The position numbers were made by a program, and so were the translations under genes. The notes beneath the pieces are model-generated. The model was given only the letters and a program-made list of their open reading frames with translations, did not search any database and was not told where the DNA came from. Positions 55,262 through 64,000 of a stretch of DNA of 64,000 nt are shown here, in pieces. This DNA comes from Kofleriaceae bacterium (GTDB lineage Bacteria > Myxococcota_A > Polyangia > Haliangiales > Haliangiaceae): the NCBI GenBank assembly GCA_018057825.1, contig JAGPCY010000006.1:1-64000 (forward strand), written 5' to 3'. Positions within the stretch are counted from its first letter, which is position 1. Every line of letters begins with the position of its first letter.

Positions 55262-55678
55262 TCAGCCGGTCTCGGCGCGGTAGCGGGACCAGTCGCCGTG
55301 TTCGATCCGGACGCCGTGGCGGGCGAGCTCCGGCGAGGTCAGGGCATAGAGCCACACCCACTGTGGCCCGGTCGCGGTCGTGGCCTCGACCATCACCCGG
55401 ATGAAGTCCTCGCCCTCGAAGGCGTCGAGGAGCGGGAACGCGGCGGCCAGCTCGCGCAGGCGGAGCACCTCGCCGACTACCGCGCCGCCGTCGTCGGGGA
55501 CGACGCCGGGGTAGCCGCTGGGGAACGCGTAGAGCGAGCCGCGCACCGTCGCGGCCTCGGAGCCGACGACGAACGGCGCGATCACGTCGCGGGCCGACTG
55601 TCCGGTCCGTAGGGAGCCGTACACGAACAGCCGATCGACCACGGTCGCCGGCAAGGTCCTGCGATCGTCGCGGGCCAC
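55262..55678 (-). CDS. gamma-glutamylcyclotransferase (AIG2-like)
   Basis: 138 aa from GTG 55678. The substrate loop VYGSLRTGQ lies near residue 19 and the catalytic Glu in DAFEGEDF near 88, the two hallmarks of the fold. LYAFPSGYPG is the conserved middle segment. The family releases 5-oxoproline from gamma-glutamyl amines or peptides; the exact substrate is unknown. Divergent from the cyclase gene, sharing ~66 nt. Confidence 0.9.
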   Translation of the reverse strand: MARDDRRTLPATVVDRLFVYGSLRTGQSARDVIAPFVVGSEAATVRGSLYAFPSGYPGVVPDDGGAVVGEVLRLRELAAAFPLLDAFEGEDFIRVMVEATTATGPQWVWLYALTSPELARHGVRIEHGDWSRYRAETG

Positions 55679-55744
55679 GCCTCGGTTGTAACAGGTCCGG
55701 TGGTCCGTCGCATCGTGAAGATCGACCGTGGTACCGTCGGCGCG

Positions 55745-58270
55745 GTGCCTCGCTCGCTGTCACCGCGCGCTCGCAAGCTCATCGCCGCGGGGCTGGTGGG
55801 CGCGGCGATCGGCGTCCTGGCCGCGGTCCTGGCCTACCTGCGGCCGGCGATCCTCGAGGGCGGCGAGCTGTGGAGCTACGACCTGCGGGCGCGCGCGGCG
55901 GCGCGGTCGGCCGAGGCGTCGCCGGAGATCGTGCTGGTCGAGGTGTCGGAGCAAGACATCGAGGACGCCGAGGACAACCTCGACGTGACCTGGCCGTGGC
56001 CGCGGGCGATGTACGGCTACATCGCGGCCTACGCCAAGACCGCCGGGGCCAAGGTCGTGGTCTTCGACTGGCTGTTCCAGGATCGCGGCCAGTACTCGGT
56101 GGGCGACGCCGAGGAGTTCGCCCAGGCGATGCGCGACGCTGGCAACGTCGTGATCGGCCTGGCGCTGACCCGCGAGCCCCTGGTCGCGCGATCGCGGACC
56201 GGGGCCTGGGCGGCCAAGCTGCGCACGTTCGCGACCGCGGCCGAGGCGACCGCGGCGGCCCACAAGCTCCTGGCCTGGAACACCCGGGTGTTCGTCGTCC
56301 CCGACGGCGCCGGCCACGCGCTGTGGTACGGCGGCAAGGATCACGCGGCCGACGTGGTCGCGGCCTGGCGGCGGATGTCGTCGGCCGAGGAGCTCAGCGA
56401 GGTCTTCGCGCCGCCGACCGAGCCGACCGAGCCGACCGAGCCGACCGAGCCGACCGAGCCGCCGCCGCCGACCGAGCCGACCCCGCGCGAGCTGACCGCC
56501 GCCGAGCTGGCCGGCGAGATCACGGCGACCACGATCATCACCGACCGCGACGGCCTGCTCGGCGGCGACGGCGGGCTGGCGATCGAGCGCAAGGACGGCC
56601 TCGATCCGCCGCTGGCGGTGATCGCCGCCGCGCCGCGCCGCACCGGCAACGTCTACCAGGGCACCGACGCCGACGGCATCATGCGCCAGCACGCGCCCCT
56701 GGTCCGCCACGGCGATCGGCTCTATCCGTCGCTGGCGCTGGCGGCCTACCTGGTCGCCCACCCGGAGGTGGCGGCGACGCTGGCCGACCACCACCTGCGC
56801 CTGACCATGCCGGGCGCCGCAACCCGCGCCATCCCCCTCGACGAGCGCGGTCGGTTCAGCCTGCGCTTCTACGGCGCCGGGGTCTACCCGCGGATCGCCG
56901 CCTACGACCTCCTTCGCTCGCAAGCGCAGCTCGACGAGGGCCAGGCGCCAACGGTGGGCTTCGAGCGCCTGCGCGGCAAGTACGTGATCGTCGCCGCGAC
57001 CGCCCAGGCCCTGCGCGACGTGCGGATCACGCCGCTCGGCACCCCGGTGCCGGGCTCGGAGATCCTGGCCGCGGCGATCGACAACCTCGAGTCGGGACGG
57101 GTGATCGCGCGGGCATCACGCGGCGAGGACGCGGTCGCCGCGTTCCTGCTATGTGCGCTGGTCGCGGTGCTGGTGACCGCGGTGTGGGGCGCGACCCGGC
57201 GGACCTTGGTCGCCCTGGCCGCGACGACCGCGATCACGACCGCCTCGCTCCTCGGCTACTGGTGGCTCGCGCGCTGGGCCTTCGTCGCCGGCGGCGACTG
57301 GTACGCGGTGGTCACGCCCTGCCTGGGCGCGGTGACCTCGGTGTTCGCGATCATCCTCGTGACCTCGGCGGCCGAGCGGCGCAATCGCCGGTTCGTCCAG
57401 GAGGCACTGGGTCGCTACACCTCGCCGGCCTTGGTCAAGGAGCTGATCGAGCATCCCGAGCACCTGTCCCTCGAGTGGGGCGAGCGCCGCGGCATGACGG
57501 TGTACTTCTCCGACCTCGCCGGGTTCACGACGATCAGCGAGGGCCTGTCCCCCGAAGATCTGGTGGCGCTCCTGAACGACTACCTGACCCACATGACCGA
57601 TCTCGTGCTGGCCCACGGCGGCGTGGTCGACAAGTACATCGGGGACGCGGTGATGGCGTTCTGGGGCGCGCCGATCCCCAACGCCGATCACGCCGCGGCC
57701 GGGGTCCGGTGCGCGATCGCGATGCGCGCGAAGTGCGACGAGCTGCGCCCGCAGTGGAAGGCCCGCTACGGGGTCGAGCTCCACGCCCGCGCCGGGCTGT
57801 CGTCGGGCGACGCGGTGGTCGGCAACATGGGCTCGCGCCACAAGTACAACTACACCGTGATGGGCGACATGGTGAACCTGGCGTCGCGGCTCGAGGGCGC
57901 CAACAAGCCCTACGGCACCAGCCTGATGATCTCCGAGGCCTGTCAGGCCAAGGTCGCCGAGCTCGTCGTGACCCGCGAGCTCGACTTCCTGGCGGTCAAG
58001 GGCAAGGAGCGCCCGGTCCGGGTGTTCGAGGTCATGGGCGAGGTCGGCCGGGTCGGCGCCGACGTGATCGCGCTCACCGAGGCCTTCGCCGCGGCGCTGG
58101 CGCGCTACCGCGACCGGGATTTCGCTGGCGCCGAGGCCGCCTTCACGGAAATCTTGATGAAGCATCCCGACGACGGACCGTCCAAGGCCTACGTCGAGCG
58201 GTGCCAGACCTTGCGCGCGGACCCGCCGGGCCCAGACTGGGACGGCGTGTGGCACCTGAAGGAGAAGTAG
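55745..58270 (+). CDS. CHASE2-domain adenylate/guanylate cyclase
   Basis: 841 aa from GTG 55745. One transmembrane helix near 12-33 is followed by the extracytoplasmic CHASE2 sensor (~40-440; IVLVEVSEQDIEDAED, AKVVVFDWLFQDRG). The sensor is interrupted by a (PTE)n linker near 224-245. Three transmembrane helices follow (~460-560). The class III cyclase domain (~580-765) has VYFSDLAGFT and DKYIGDAVMAFWG with both metal Asp residues, and the substrate region NYTVMGDMVNLASRLEG. It makes cAMP or cGMP in response to an unknown periplasmic cue. First gene of a three-gene operon. Confidence 0.95.
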   Translation: MPRSLSPRARKLIAAGLVGAAIGVLAAVLAYLRPAILEGGELWSYDLRARAAARSAEASPEIVLVEVSEQDIEDAEDNLDVTWPWPRAMYGYIAAYAKTAGAKVVVFDWLFQDRGQYSVGDAEEFAQAMRDAGNVVIGLALTREPLVARSRTGAWAAKLRTFATAAEATAAAHKLLAWNTRVFVVPDGAGHALWYGGKDHAADVVAAWRRMSSAEELSEVFAPPTEPTEPTEPTEPTEPPPPTEPTPRELTAAELAGEITATTIITDRDGLLGGDGGLAIERKDGLDPPLAVIAAAPRRTGNVYQGTDADGIMRQHAPLVRHGDRLYPSLALAAYLVAHPEVAATLADHHLRLTMPGAATRAIPLDERGRFSLRFYGAGVYPRIAAYDLLRSQAQLDEGQAPTVGFERLRGKYVIVAATAQALRDVRITPLGTPVPGSEILAAAIDNLESGRVIARASRGEDAVAAFLLCALVAVLVTAVWGATRRTLVALAATTAITTASLLGYWWLARWAFVAGGDWYAVVTPCLGAVTSVFAIILVTSAAERRNRRFVQEALGRYTSPALVKELIEHPEHLSLEWGERRGMTVYFSDLAGFTTISEGLSPEDLVALLNDYLTHMTDLVLAHGGVVDKYIGDAVMAFWGAPIPNADHAAAGVRCAIAMRAKCDELRPQWKARYGVELHARAGLSSGDAVVGNMGSRHKYNYTVMGDMVNLASRLEGANKPYGTSLMISEACQAKVAELVVTRELDFLAVKGKERPVRVFEVMGEVGRVGADVIALTEAFAAALARYRDRDFAGAEAAFTEILMKHPDDGPSKAYVERCQTLRADPPGPDWDGVWHLKEK

Positions 58271-58762
58271 ATGCGACAACGAAGCAGATGGATCTCGGGA
58301 GCGATCGCGGCGGTCATGCTGACGGCGGCGACGGCGGCGGTGGTGGCGGCGCCCAAGGCCGGCTCGGTCGTGACCGTGCGGGTGATGAGCGCCAAGGTCA
58401 TGAAGTCGCCGAAGTTCATCGGCCCGTCGGCCGGCGCCGTGGCGCGCGGAGATCAGCTCACGATCGCCGAGATCAAGGGCGACTGGTACCGGGTGACCGG
58501 CGCGGCCAAGGGCTGGATCAACCGCACCAACGTGATGGAGGGCAAGGTCGCGCTGTCGAGCAAGCCGGGCGGCGGCGGCACCGCGTCGCGCGACGAGGTC
58601 GAGCTGGCCGGCCGCGGCTTCACCCCCGACGTCGAGGAGGAGTATCGCGGCAAGCACCCCGATCTCGACTTCAGCCACGTCGACGCGATCGAGGCGACCG
58701 GCGTCGACTTCGCCGAGCTCGAGGCCTTCGTCGCCGAGGGTGAGCTGGGAGGTGCGCCGTGA
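58271..58762 (+). CDS. periplasmic SH3-domain protein
   Basis: 163 aa, starting directly after the cyclase stop. A signal peptide (SGAIAAVMLTAATAAVVAA) is followed by a bacterial SH3-like domain (VTVRVMSAKVMKSP, GDQLTIAEIKGDWYRV, KGWINRTNVM). The C-terminal part (VELAGRGFTPDVEEEYRG, FAELEAFV) is a small helical motif seen in M48-linked proteins. It probably binds cell wall or the neighbouring peptidase. Confidence 0.85.
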   Translation: MRQRSRWISGAIAAVMLTAATAAVVAAPKAGSVVTVRVMSAKVMKSPKFIGPSAGAVARGDQLTIAEIKGDWYRVTGAAKGWINRTNVMEGKVALSSKPGGGGTASRDEVELAGRGFTPDVEEEYRGKHPDLDFSHVDAIEATGVDFAELEAFVAEGELGGAP

Positions 58763-59658
58763 CCCGGCCGGCGCTGGCAGCGGCGCTGGCCGCGGCGGTG
58801 GCCCTGGCTGGCTGCAAGCTCAGCCTGACGCCCGAGGGTCTGGCCAAGACCTGGGACGCGATCACCGACGCCCAGAAGGAGCTGACGCCCGAGAACGAGT
58901 ACTGGACCGGGCGATCGGTGGCGACCAACCTCCTGGCCCGCCACGACTACCAGTACGCCGACGCCGAGGCCCTGCAGGCCGGCCGCCTCGAGGGCGTGAC
59001 CGCCTACGTGTCGGCGGTCGGCGGGGTGATCGCGGCGTCGGCGATGGAGACCCGGCGCGACGGCGATCGACCGGCGCCGATCGGCGGCTGGCACTTCACG
59101 ATCGTCGAGAGCGACGCGATCAACGCCTTCGCCGCCCCCGGCGGCTGGGTCTTCGTCACCACCGCGGCGGTCCAGGCGGCGCGGTCCGAGGACGAGCTGG
59201 CGGCGCTCCTGGCCCACGAGGTCGCCCACGTCGTGCGCGGTCACGCGCTGGGGTCGATCAAGAAGGGCCGCTGGGCCAACGTCGCCAAGACCGCCCTCGA
59301 CACCTCGGTCACGCTCGATCAGCAGGCGCTCGGTGAGCTGACTCAGGTGTTCGAGGGCGCGATGGACGACATGATCGACAACACGCTGGTGAAGGGCTAC
59401 TCGCGCGACACCGAGTTCGAGGCCGACAAGGTGGCGATGGCGATCTTGGCCCACGCCGGGTACGACCCTCAGGCGTTGGTCCGCTACCTCGGCACGCTCG
59501 AGGAGCACCACGGCGGCGGTGGCGGCGGGTGGAGCGCGACCCACCCCAAGCCGAGCGATCGCATCGCCAAGGTCTCGGCCCAGGCCCAGACCTTGGGCGC
59601 CCGCGCGGTGCCCAAGGTGCGGATCAAGCGGTTCGAGGTCGCGATCGAGAAGCTGTAG
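58759..59658 (+). CDS. M48-family zinc metalloprotease lipoprotein
   Basis: 299 aa from GTG 58759, overlapping the previous stop (GTGA). Lipobox VALAGC lies near residue 18. The zinc motif HEVAH is near 153, with the downstream EFEADKVAM supplying the third ligand. Preceding INAFAAPGGWVFVTT is the conserved M48 segment. The BepA/YcaL-like group degrades misassembled outer-membrane proteins. Operon position suggests co-regulation with the cyclase and SH3 protein. Confidence 0.93.
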   Translation: MTRPALAAALAAAVALAGCKLSLTPEGLAKTWDAITDAQKELTPENEYWTGRSVATNLLARHDYQYADAEALQAGRLEGVTAYVSAVGGVIAASAMETRRDGDRPAPIGGWHFTIVESDAINAFAAPGGWVFVTTAAVQAARSEDELAALLAHEVAHVVRGHALGSIKKGRWANVAKTALDTSVTLDQQALGELTQVFEGAMDDMIDNTLVKGYSRDTEFEADKVAMAILAHAGYDPQALVRYLGTLEEHHGGGGGGWSATHPKPSDRIAKVSAQAQTLGARAVPKVRIKRFEVAIEKL

Positions 59659-59672
59659 CGCGCCGGCGCGGA

Positions 59673-62549
59673 TCACTCGGGGTGGCGGGTCGACCACTCG
59701 GCGACCACCGCGGCGAGGTCAGGGCGATCGGGCGCGCTCGCGGCGATCCGCCGGGCCACCGCCGCGGTGGCGCGGGCCGCGGCGCGCTGGCCCAGGCGCC
59801 ACTGGGCCTCGGCGAGGATCGCGTGGGTCTCGACGACGATCAGCAGGTCGAGATCGGTGCGCGGGGCCAGGGCGGCGGCCCGCGGCGCGAGCAGCGCGCG
59901 GGCCTCGGCGGTCCGGCCGGCCGCGAGGTGGGTCTTGGCCAGCTCGACCCGGAGGTTGTGGACGCCCGGGTGATCGTCGCCGACCGTGGCCTGGCCGATC
60001 GCCAGGGCGCGGATGAACGCGGCGCGCGAGTCCTCGAGGCGACCCTGCTCGCGGGCGACGTAGCCGACCATGAGCAGCGGATCGATCAGGTCGCCGTCGT
60101 TTGGGCCGTCGGCGGCCTCGATCCGCCGGACGATCTCGGCGCCGGTCTCGGCCGCGCGGTCGAGTTGCCCCATCCCGACGTAGGCGATGCCCAGGCGGTT
60201 GAGCAAGCGCGCGATCTGATCGGCGTCGTCGAGCTTGCGCGCGATCTCTAGGCCGCGCTCGAGCTGCACGACGCCGGCGGGGTCGCCGCGCTTGATCCGC
60301 GCGAAGCCGACGCTGCCGAGGACGTCGAGCAGGCGGTGGTCCTCGGGGCCGTACCAGGCTCCGAGGTCGGCCAGCGCGCGATCGCCCAGCGCGATCGCCT
60401 GATCGAGCTGGCCGAGGTTCTCGTGGGCCATCGCCGCGAGCACCCGGTAGCGGGCCACGGTCGGATGGCGGAAGCCCCAGTGGGCCACGCCAAGCGCGAC
60501 CGCGCGTTCGGCCGCGCTCGCCGCTTCCTGGTAGCGCCCGGCGTTGGCCAGCTCGGCGGCGAGGTTGTACTGATCCGAGGCCGGCCAGCTCGGTGGCGCG
60601 TCGGGATCGCGCGCGGTCTGCGCGATCAGGTCGCGCAAGGTGGCGAGGGCGTCGTCGTGGCGGCTGGCCCGCGAGGCGACCGTGACCGAGGCGCTCTCGG
60701 CCCGGCGCACCACGTAGCGGTCGCCGGTGCCGGCCGCCAGGGCGCGGGCCAGGTCGAGCGCCAGGGCGGCCTCGCCCGGACGGTCCTCGAGGGCCAGGCC
60801 GGAGGCCAGATCGGCCAGCGCGTAGGCGGCCGCGCCATCGGCGCCGGCCCCGAGGGCGAGCGTCGCCGCCTCGCGGAACGCCGCGAGACCGGCCGTGTCG
60901 TCGCCGGCCTCGGCGGCGATGTTGCCGTGGGTGGTCAGGGCCCGGGCGACGACCGGGGCCCAGCCGCTGGCGCGGGCGGCCTCGACGGCGCGCTGGCCCT
61001 TGCCGACCGGATCGAGGTGGCCGCGATCGAGCTCGGCGGCGCGCGCAGTCGCCAGCAAGCGCTCGGCGAGGTCGACGCGAGCGCGGGCGGCGGGGTCGGC
61101 CGGCGGCGCGACCTCCTTGGCCAGGGCCGCGACGTCGGCGCACACCGTGAGATCGGGGAGCAGCTCGAGGGCGCCGAGGGCGCCGGCGCGGGCCTCGGCG
61201 CCCGGCGTCGCTAGCGCGGTCAGGACCGCGTCGAGCTGGGTCCGCGCTCGCGCCAGGCAGCGCATCCGGCGATCGAGGAGGTCCTCGCTCTGCGAGCGCG
61301 CGACCCGGGTGGCGCGGCAGGCGTCTCGGTGGCTCGTCGCCCACGCGCGGGCGTAGGCGTCGAGGCGCGGCGCGAGCGACGACCACTCGGAGGCGAGCAA
61401 CTTGCGGAGCGGCGCGGCGCGCGTCGGCGACCACACCGCGGCGATCAACGTCGGGCCATCGCCGCACGGCGCCGGGCCGCGCTGCGCCGACAGGGTCAGC
61501 GGCACCGCGATCGCCGCGGCCAGGGCGGCGCCACCGCCGACCCAGGCCAGCCGTCGTCGGGCCGCGCCGGGATCGCGGCGCAGCTCGCGGACCAAGGTCG
61601 CCAGATCGGGCCACCGCGCGTCGCGCTCGGCGCGCAGGCCGCGGCGCAGCGCGGCCACCACGTGGCGAGGCACGCCGCGGATCCGTCGGCGCTCGTCGCC
61701 GACCGCGGGCGGTGACGACGAGATCGCCGCGCGCACCTGCTCTGGCGTGTCGCCGGCGAACGGCCGGGCGCCGTACAGCGCCTCCCACAGCGACGCGCAG
61801 AACGCGAACTGATCGGCGCGGGCGTCGAGATCGGCGCCGGCGAGCTGCTCGGGCGGCATGTAGGCCGGGGTCCCGACGATCGCGCCGGCGCGGGTCGCGG
61901 TCAGCGTCGGCGCGGGCGCTCCGTCGGACGCCGCCGTCAGCGCGCCGTCGTCGTCGAGGATGGCGCGGACCAGGCCGAAGTCGGCGACCCGCGGCCGATC
62001 GTCGTCGCCGACCAGCAGGTTGTCGGGCTTGAAGTCGCGGTGGATGAGGCCGGCGGCGTGGGCCGCGGCCAGGCCGTCGCCGGCGGCGGCGTACAGAAGG
62101 ACGATCGCGCGCCAGGTCCGCGGCTGGCGCGCCAGCCAGGTCCGCGCGGTGCCGCCGCCGACGTACTCCATGGCCAGGAACACCCGACCGTCGTGCTCGC
62201 CGACCTGATGGACCACGACGACGTTGGGGTGGGCCAGCTTGGCCAGGGCCGCGGCCTCGCGTTCGAGGCGCGCCAGGGCGCTGGCCGAGCGCGCGGCGCC
62301 GACCTTGATCGCCACGGTCCGATGCAGGCGCTCGTCGGAGGCCTCGTAGACCACGCCCATCCCGCCGCGCCCGAGGGGCTGGCCGATGCGATACTGGCCT
62401 GCGATCAGCGTGCCGGGCGCCAGGTCGACCTCGCCCGGCCCGGTGCGCGCGACCTCGCGCAGGAGCGAGCCCAGCGAGCCGACCGAGCCGTCGGCGGCGG
62501 CGGTGGTCGCGGCGGAGTCGACCGGATCGTCGTCGATGGCGTCGGTCAT
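59673..62549 (-). CDS. Ser/Thr protein kinase with C-terminal TPR array
   Basis: 958 aa. The ATG overlaps the sigma-factor stop (ATGA). Kinase domain ~50-320: GRGGMGVVYE, VAIKVG, HRDFKPDN near 171, ADFGLVRA and GTPAYMPPEQL. The transmembrane helix is near 335-355. A long extracytoplasmic region follows, with at least eight TPR-like units (for example NAGRYQEAASAAERAVAL, LGQLDQAIALGDRALADL, QGRLEDSRAAFIRALAI). It probably phosphorylates targets tied to the ECF sigma factor made from the same transcript. Confidence 0.93.
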   Translation of the reverse strand: MTDAIDDDPVDSAATTAAADGSVGSLGSLLREVARTGPGEVDLAPGTLIAGQYRIGQPLGRGGMGVVYEASDERLHRTVAIKVGAARSASALARLEREAAALAKLAHPNVVVVHQVGEHDGRVFLAMEYVGGGTARTWLARQPRTWRAIVLLYAAAGDGLAAAHAAGLIHRDFKPDNLLVGDDDRPRVADFGLVRAILDDDGALTAASDGAPAPTLTATRAGAIVGTPAYMPPEQLAGADLDARADQFAFCASLWEALYGARPFAGDTPEQVRAAISSSPPAVGDERRRIRGVPRHVVAALRRGLRAERDARWPDLATLVRELRRDPGAARRRLAWVGGGAALAAAIAVPLTLSAQRGPAPCGDGPTLIAAVWSPTRAAPLRKLLASEWSSLAPRLDAYARAWATSHRDACRATRVARSQSEDLLDRRMRCLARARTQLDAVLTALATPGAEARAGALGALELLPDLTVCADVAALAKEVAPPADPAARARVDLAERLLATARAAELDRGHLDPVGKGQRAVEAARASGWAPVVARALTTHGNIAAEAGDDTAGLAAFREAATLALGAGADGAAAYALADLASGLALEDRPGEAALALDLARALAAGTGDRYVVRRAESASVTVASRASRHDDALATLRDLIAQTARDPDAPPSWPASDQYNLAAELANAGRYQEAASAAERAVALGVAHWGFRHPTVARYRVLAAMAHENLGQLDQAIALGDRALADLGAWYGPEDHRLLDVLGSVGFARIKRGDPAGVVQLERGLEIARKLDDADQIARLLNRLGIAYVGMGQLDRAAETGAEIVRRIEAADGPNDGDLIDPLLMVGYVAREQGRLEDSRAAFIRALAIGQATVGDDHPGVHNLRVELAKTHLAAGRTAEARALLAPRAAALAPRTDLDLLIVVETHAILAEAQWRLGQRAAARATAAVARRIAASAPDRPDLAAVVAEWSTRHPE

Positions 62550-63178
62550 CCCAGGGCGCTCGCGCTCCCGAGCCCGGCGGCCTGCGCCAGGGCGCGCAGC
62601 TCGTCCTTGATCCGCTCGAAGCGCTTGCGCAGCGCGGCCGCGCGCCGCACCAGCTCGGGCTCGGTCAGCGTCTCGCCCTCGTCGGCCATGATCCGGGCGA
62701 TGTCGCGCCACGGCAGATCGCGATCGACCCGCAAGACCAAGATCGCCTGATCGTCGGGGGTCAGGCGATCGCGCAGCGCCCGGACCTGATCCTTCACCTC
62801 GGTCAAGAGATAGGTCGCGGTCCGCGAGCGGACCTCGGCGGCGAGGTCGGCCCAGGCGTGAGACGGCAACGCGACCTGGCGTCGGCGAGCCGGGGTTCGC
62901 AGGGTCCGGGCCAAGGCGTGGCGGGCCAGGCGGTAGCACCAGGTGCGCAGGCTGGCGTCGCCGCGAAAGCCGGGCAGGCCGCGCCACAGATCGACCGCGA
63001 ACACCGCGAAGGCGTCGCCACCGTCGGTCGGGCTGCGCGCGACCGCGGCCAGGTACTGGGCCAGCTCGTCGCCCCAGGCCCGCAGCACCACCGACGTCGC
63101 GTCGTCCCAGCGACCCCGCGCGCCCAGGGCGCGGACCTCGTCGTCGACCGCCGTGGAGGCCGGCGCCGGGGTGGACAT
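62546..63178 (-). CDS. ECF-type RNA polymerase sigma factor
   Basis: 210 aa from ATG 63178. Region 2 is read in VFAVDLWRGLPGFRGDASL and RTWCYRLARHALARTLRT. Region 4 is read in LTPDDQAILVLRVDRDLPWRDIA and RAAALRKRFERIKDELR. Translationally coupled to the kinase downstream; sigma-kinase pairs of this type are common in myxobacteria and the kinase often activates the sigma factor. No anti-sigma gene is adjacent. Confidence 0.88.
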   Translation of the reverse strand: MSTPAPASTAVDDEVRALGARGRWDDATSVVLRAWGDELAQYLAAVARSPTDGGDAFAVFAVDLWRGLPGFRGDASLRTWCYRLARHALARTLRTPARRRQVALPSHAWADLAAEVRSRTATYLLTEVKDQVRALRDRLTPDDQAILVLRVDRDLPWRDIARIMADEGETLTEPELVRRAAALRKRFERIKDELRALAQAAGLGSASALG

Positions 63179-63364
63179 CACCCCATCGTAACCCCGGTCG
63201 GGTGACCGCCCCAACGGCGATCGGCGCCCAGGCCATCGCACCTACATCGATCGCATCGGGATCGCGGCCGCGTCGATTGACCCCAACCGAGGCCACCTGC
63301 GATGCTCATCCATGCGCTCGCAGGGAGGAGCGGGGGAGGGACCGGTGCGCACTCCAGGGGGCCC

Positions 63365-64000
63365 GTGACTACCCAAGCCTTGCCCGTCATCACCCGCGCC
63401 GCACTCGGCCTCGCCTTGATCGGCGCCCTGGCCGTCCCGGCTGTCGCGCAGTCGTCGCTCACCACCGAGGTGCCGGTCGAACGCATGCGCTGGATCGCCG
63501 ATCGCGACGGCGTCCTCGACGTGCCCTGGGGCACGGTCTTGCCCAGCCTGTCGCTGGCGGTCGGCCTCGGCGTGTCCTACGCCAACGATCCGCTGACGAT
63601 CTACCGCAGCAGCGGCGAAGGCCGCGAGCGGGTGGCGGCGCCGGTCTCCGATCGCACCGGCGCCGAGCTGGTGGCCGCCCTCGGGGTCAGCGACTTCCTC
63701 GAGTTCGGCGTGTCGATGCCGATGATCTTGCAGCAGTCCTCCAACGCCGGCGGGCTGATGTTGCCGACGACGTCGGCGGCGGCGGTCGGCGACCTGCGGG
63801 TCAACGGCAAGCTCGGCCTCCTGCGCCAGCGCCAGTTCGGCTTCGACCTGGCGGCCATGATCTCGGTCGGGTTCCCGACCGCGACCTCCGACACCTACGT
63901 CGGCGAGAAGGCCCCGGTGGCGGAGCCGGGCGTCGCGATCAGCCGGCGCTTCACCGACGCCTGGCGGGCCACCGCGTCGTTCGGCTACCGGGCCCGCGAG
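63365..64000 (+). CDS. secreted or outer-membrane protein, N-terminal part only
   Basis: 212 codons from GTG 63365 to the window edge, with no stop. CAGGGGG precedes the start; an in-frame ATG at 63302 is an alternative. The signal peptide VTTQALPVITRAALGLALIG ends near AVAQS. The mature part has alternating strands (LPSLSLAVGLGVSYANDPL, FDLAAMISVGFPTAT) with KLGLLRQRQFGFDLA, resembling the N-terminal barrel of OmpA-like proteins in myxobacteria. Divergent from the sigma-kinase operon. Confidence 0.8.
   Translation, partial: MTTQALPVITRAALGLALIGALAVPAVAQSSLTTEVPVERMRWIADRDGVLDVPWGTVLPSLSLAVGLGVSYANDPLTIYRSSGEGRERVAAPVSDRTGAELVAALGVSDFLEFGVSMPMILQQSSNAGGLMLPTTSAAAVGDLRVNGKLGLLRQRQFGFDLAAMISVGFPTATSDTYVGEKAPVAEPGVAISRRFTDAWRATASFGYRARE

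Overview
The window comes from a very GC-rich genome that is most likely a myxobacterium in the broad sense (Myxococcota, perhaps the Haliangium/Kofleria side). The clues are a trypsin-like protease with a MYXO-CTERM-type tail (Cys pair, hydrophobic helix, run of Arg), many lipoproteins with Asp/Ala/Pro/Gly-rich linkers, two Ser/Thr kinases with membrane anchors, an ECF sigma factor coupled to a kinase, and a CHASE2 adenylate cyclase. Taxonomy is inferred from gene content only.

Layout. 1-4.6 kb is a polymorphic-toxin locus: a secreted helical protein ends in a PD-(D/E)xK nuclease-like tip, followed by an immunity gene and a complete spare toxin-tip/immunity cassette. 4.6-17.8 kb is a tightly packed minus-strand operon of four large genes: a SNF2 helicase (DrmD-like), an Eco57I-class adenine methyltransferase (DrmMI-like), an OLD-type ATPase/TOPRIM protein, and a DUF262-HNH-HEPN fusion. 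It looks like an anti-phage system, but the class 1 DISARM partners DrmA, DrmB and DrmC are not present. This operon is the strongest candidate for an undescribed system. A membrane-anchored XRE regulator, a 12-bp palindrome and a small Gly-rich gene lie just upstream.

19-32 kb mixes ordinary genes (phosphoesterase, lipoproteins, kinase) with gene ruins: a GAF/sigma54 activator cut by an IS21-like remnant, a doubly deleted type I methylase hsdM, a stand-alone GIY-YIG nuclease, and a tyrosine-recombinase tail. That tail is interrupted by a complete IS66 element (22-bp ends, 8-bp target duplication), and just beyond lies tRNA-Ala(CGC). This looks like the tRNA-proximal end of a decayed island.

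32.4-64 kb looks like core genome: lipoproteins, a TPR-SUFU protein, GNAT, amt with a P-II gene, an Hc1-like histone, a Uma2 nuclease, the MYXO-CTERM protease, an HPt protein, ftsK, a PA14 lipoprotein, a J-domain protein, a three-gene outer-envelope operon, a hydrolase-plus-M15-peptidase protein with possible injection-system features, a cyclase/SH3/M48 operon, and an ECF sigma-kinase pair diverging from an envelope protein that runs off the window. Three arrays of a GAGRCS hexamer (156, 179 and 216 bp) sit between genes.

Long open frames antisense to real genes are common here because of base composition and were left out. Functional calls rest on motifs read by eye; no database search was possible.
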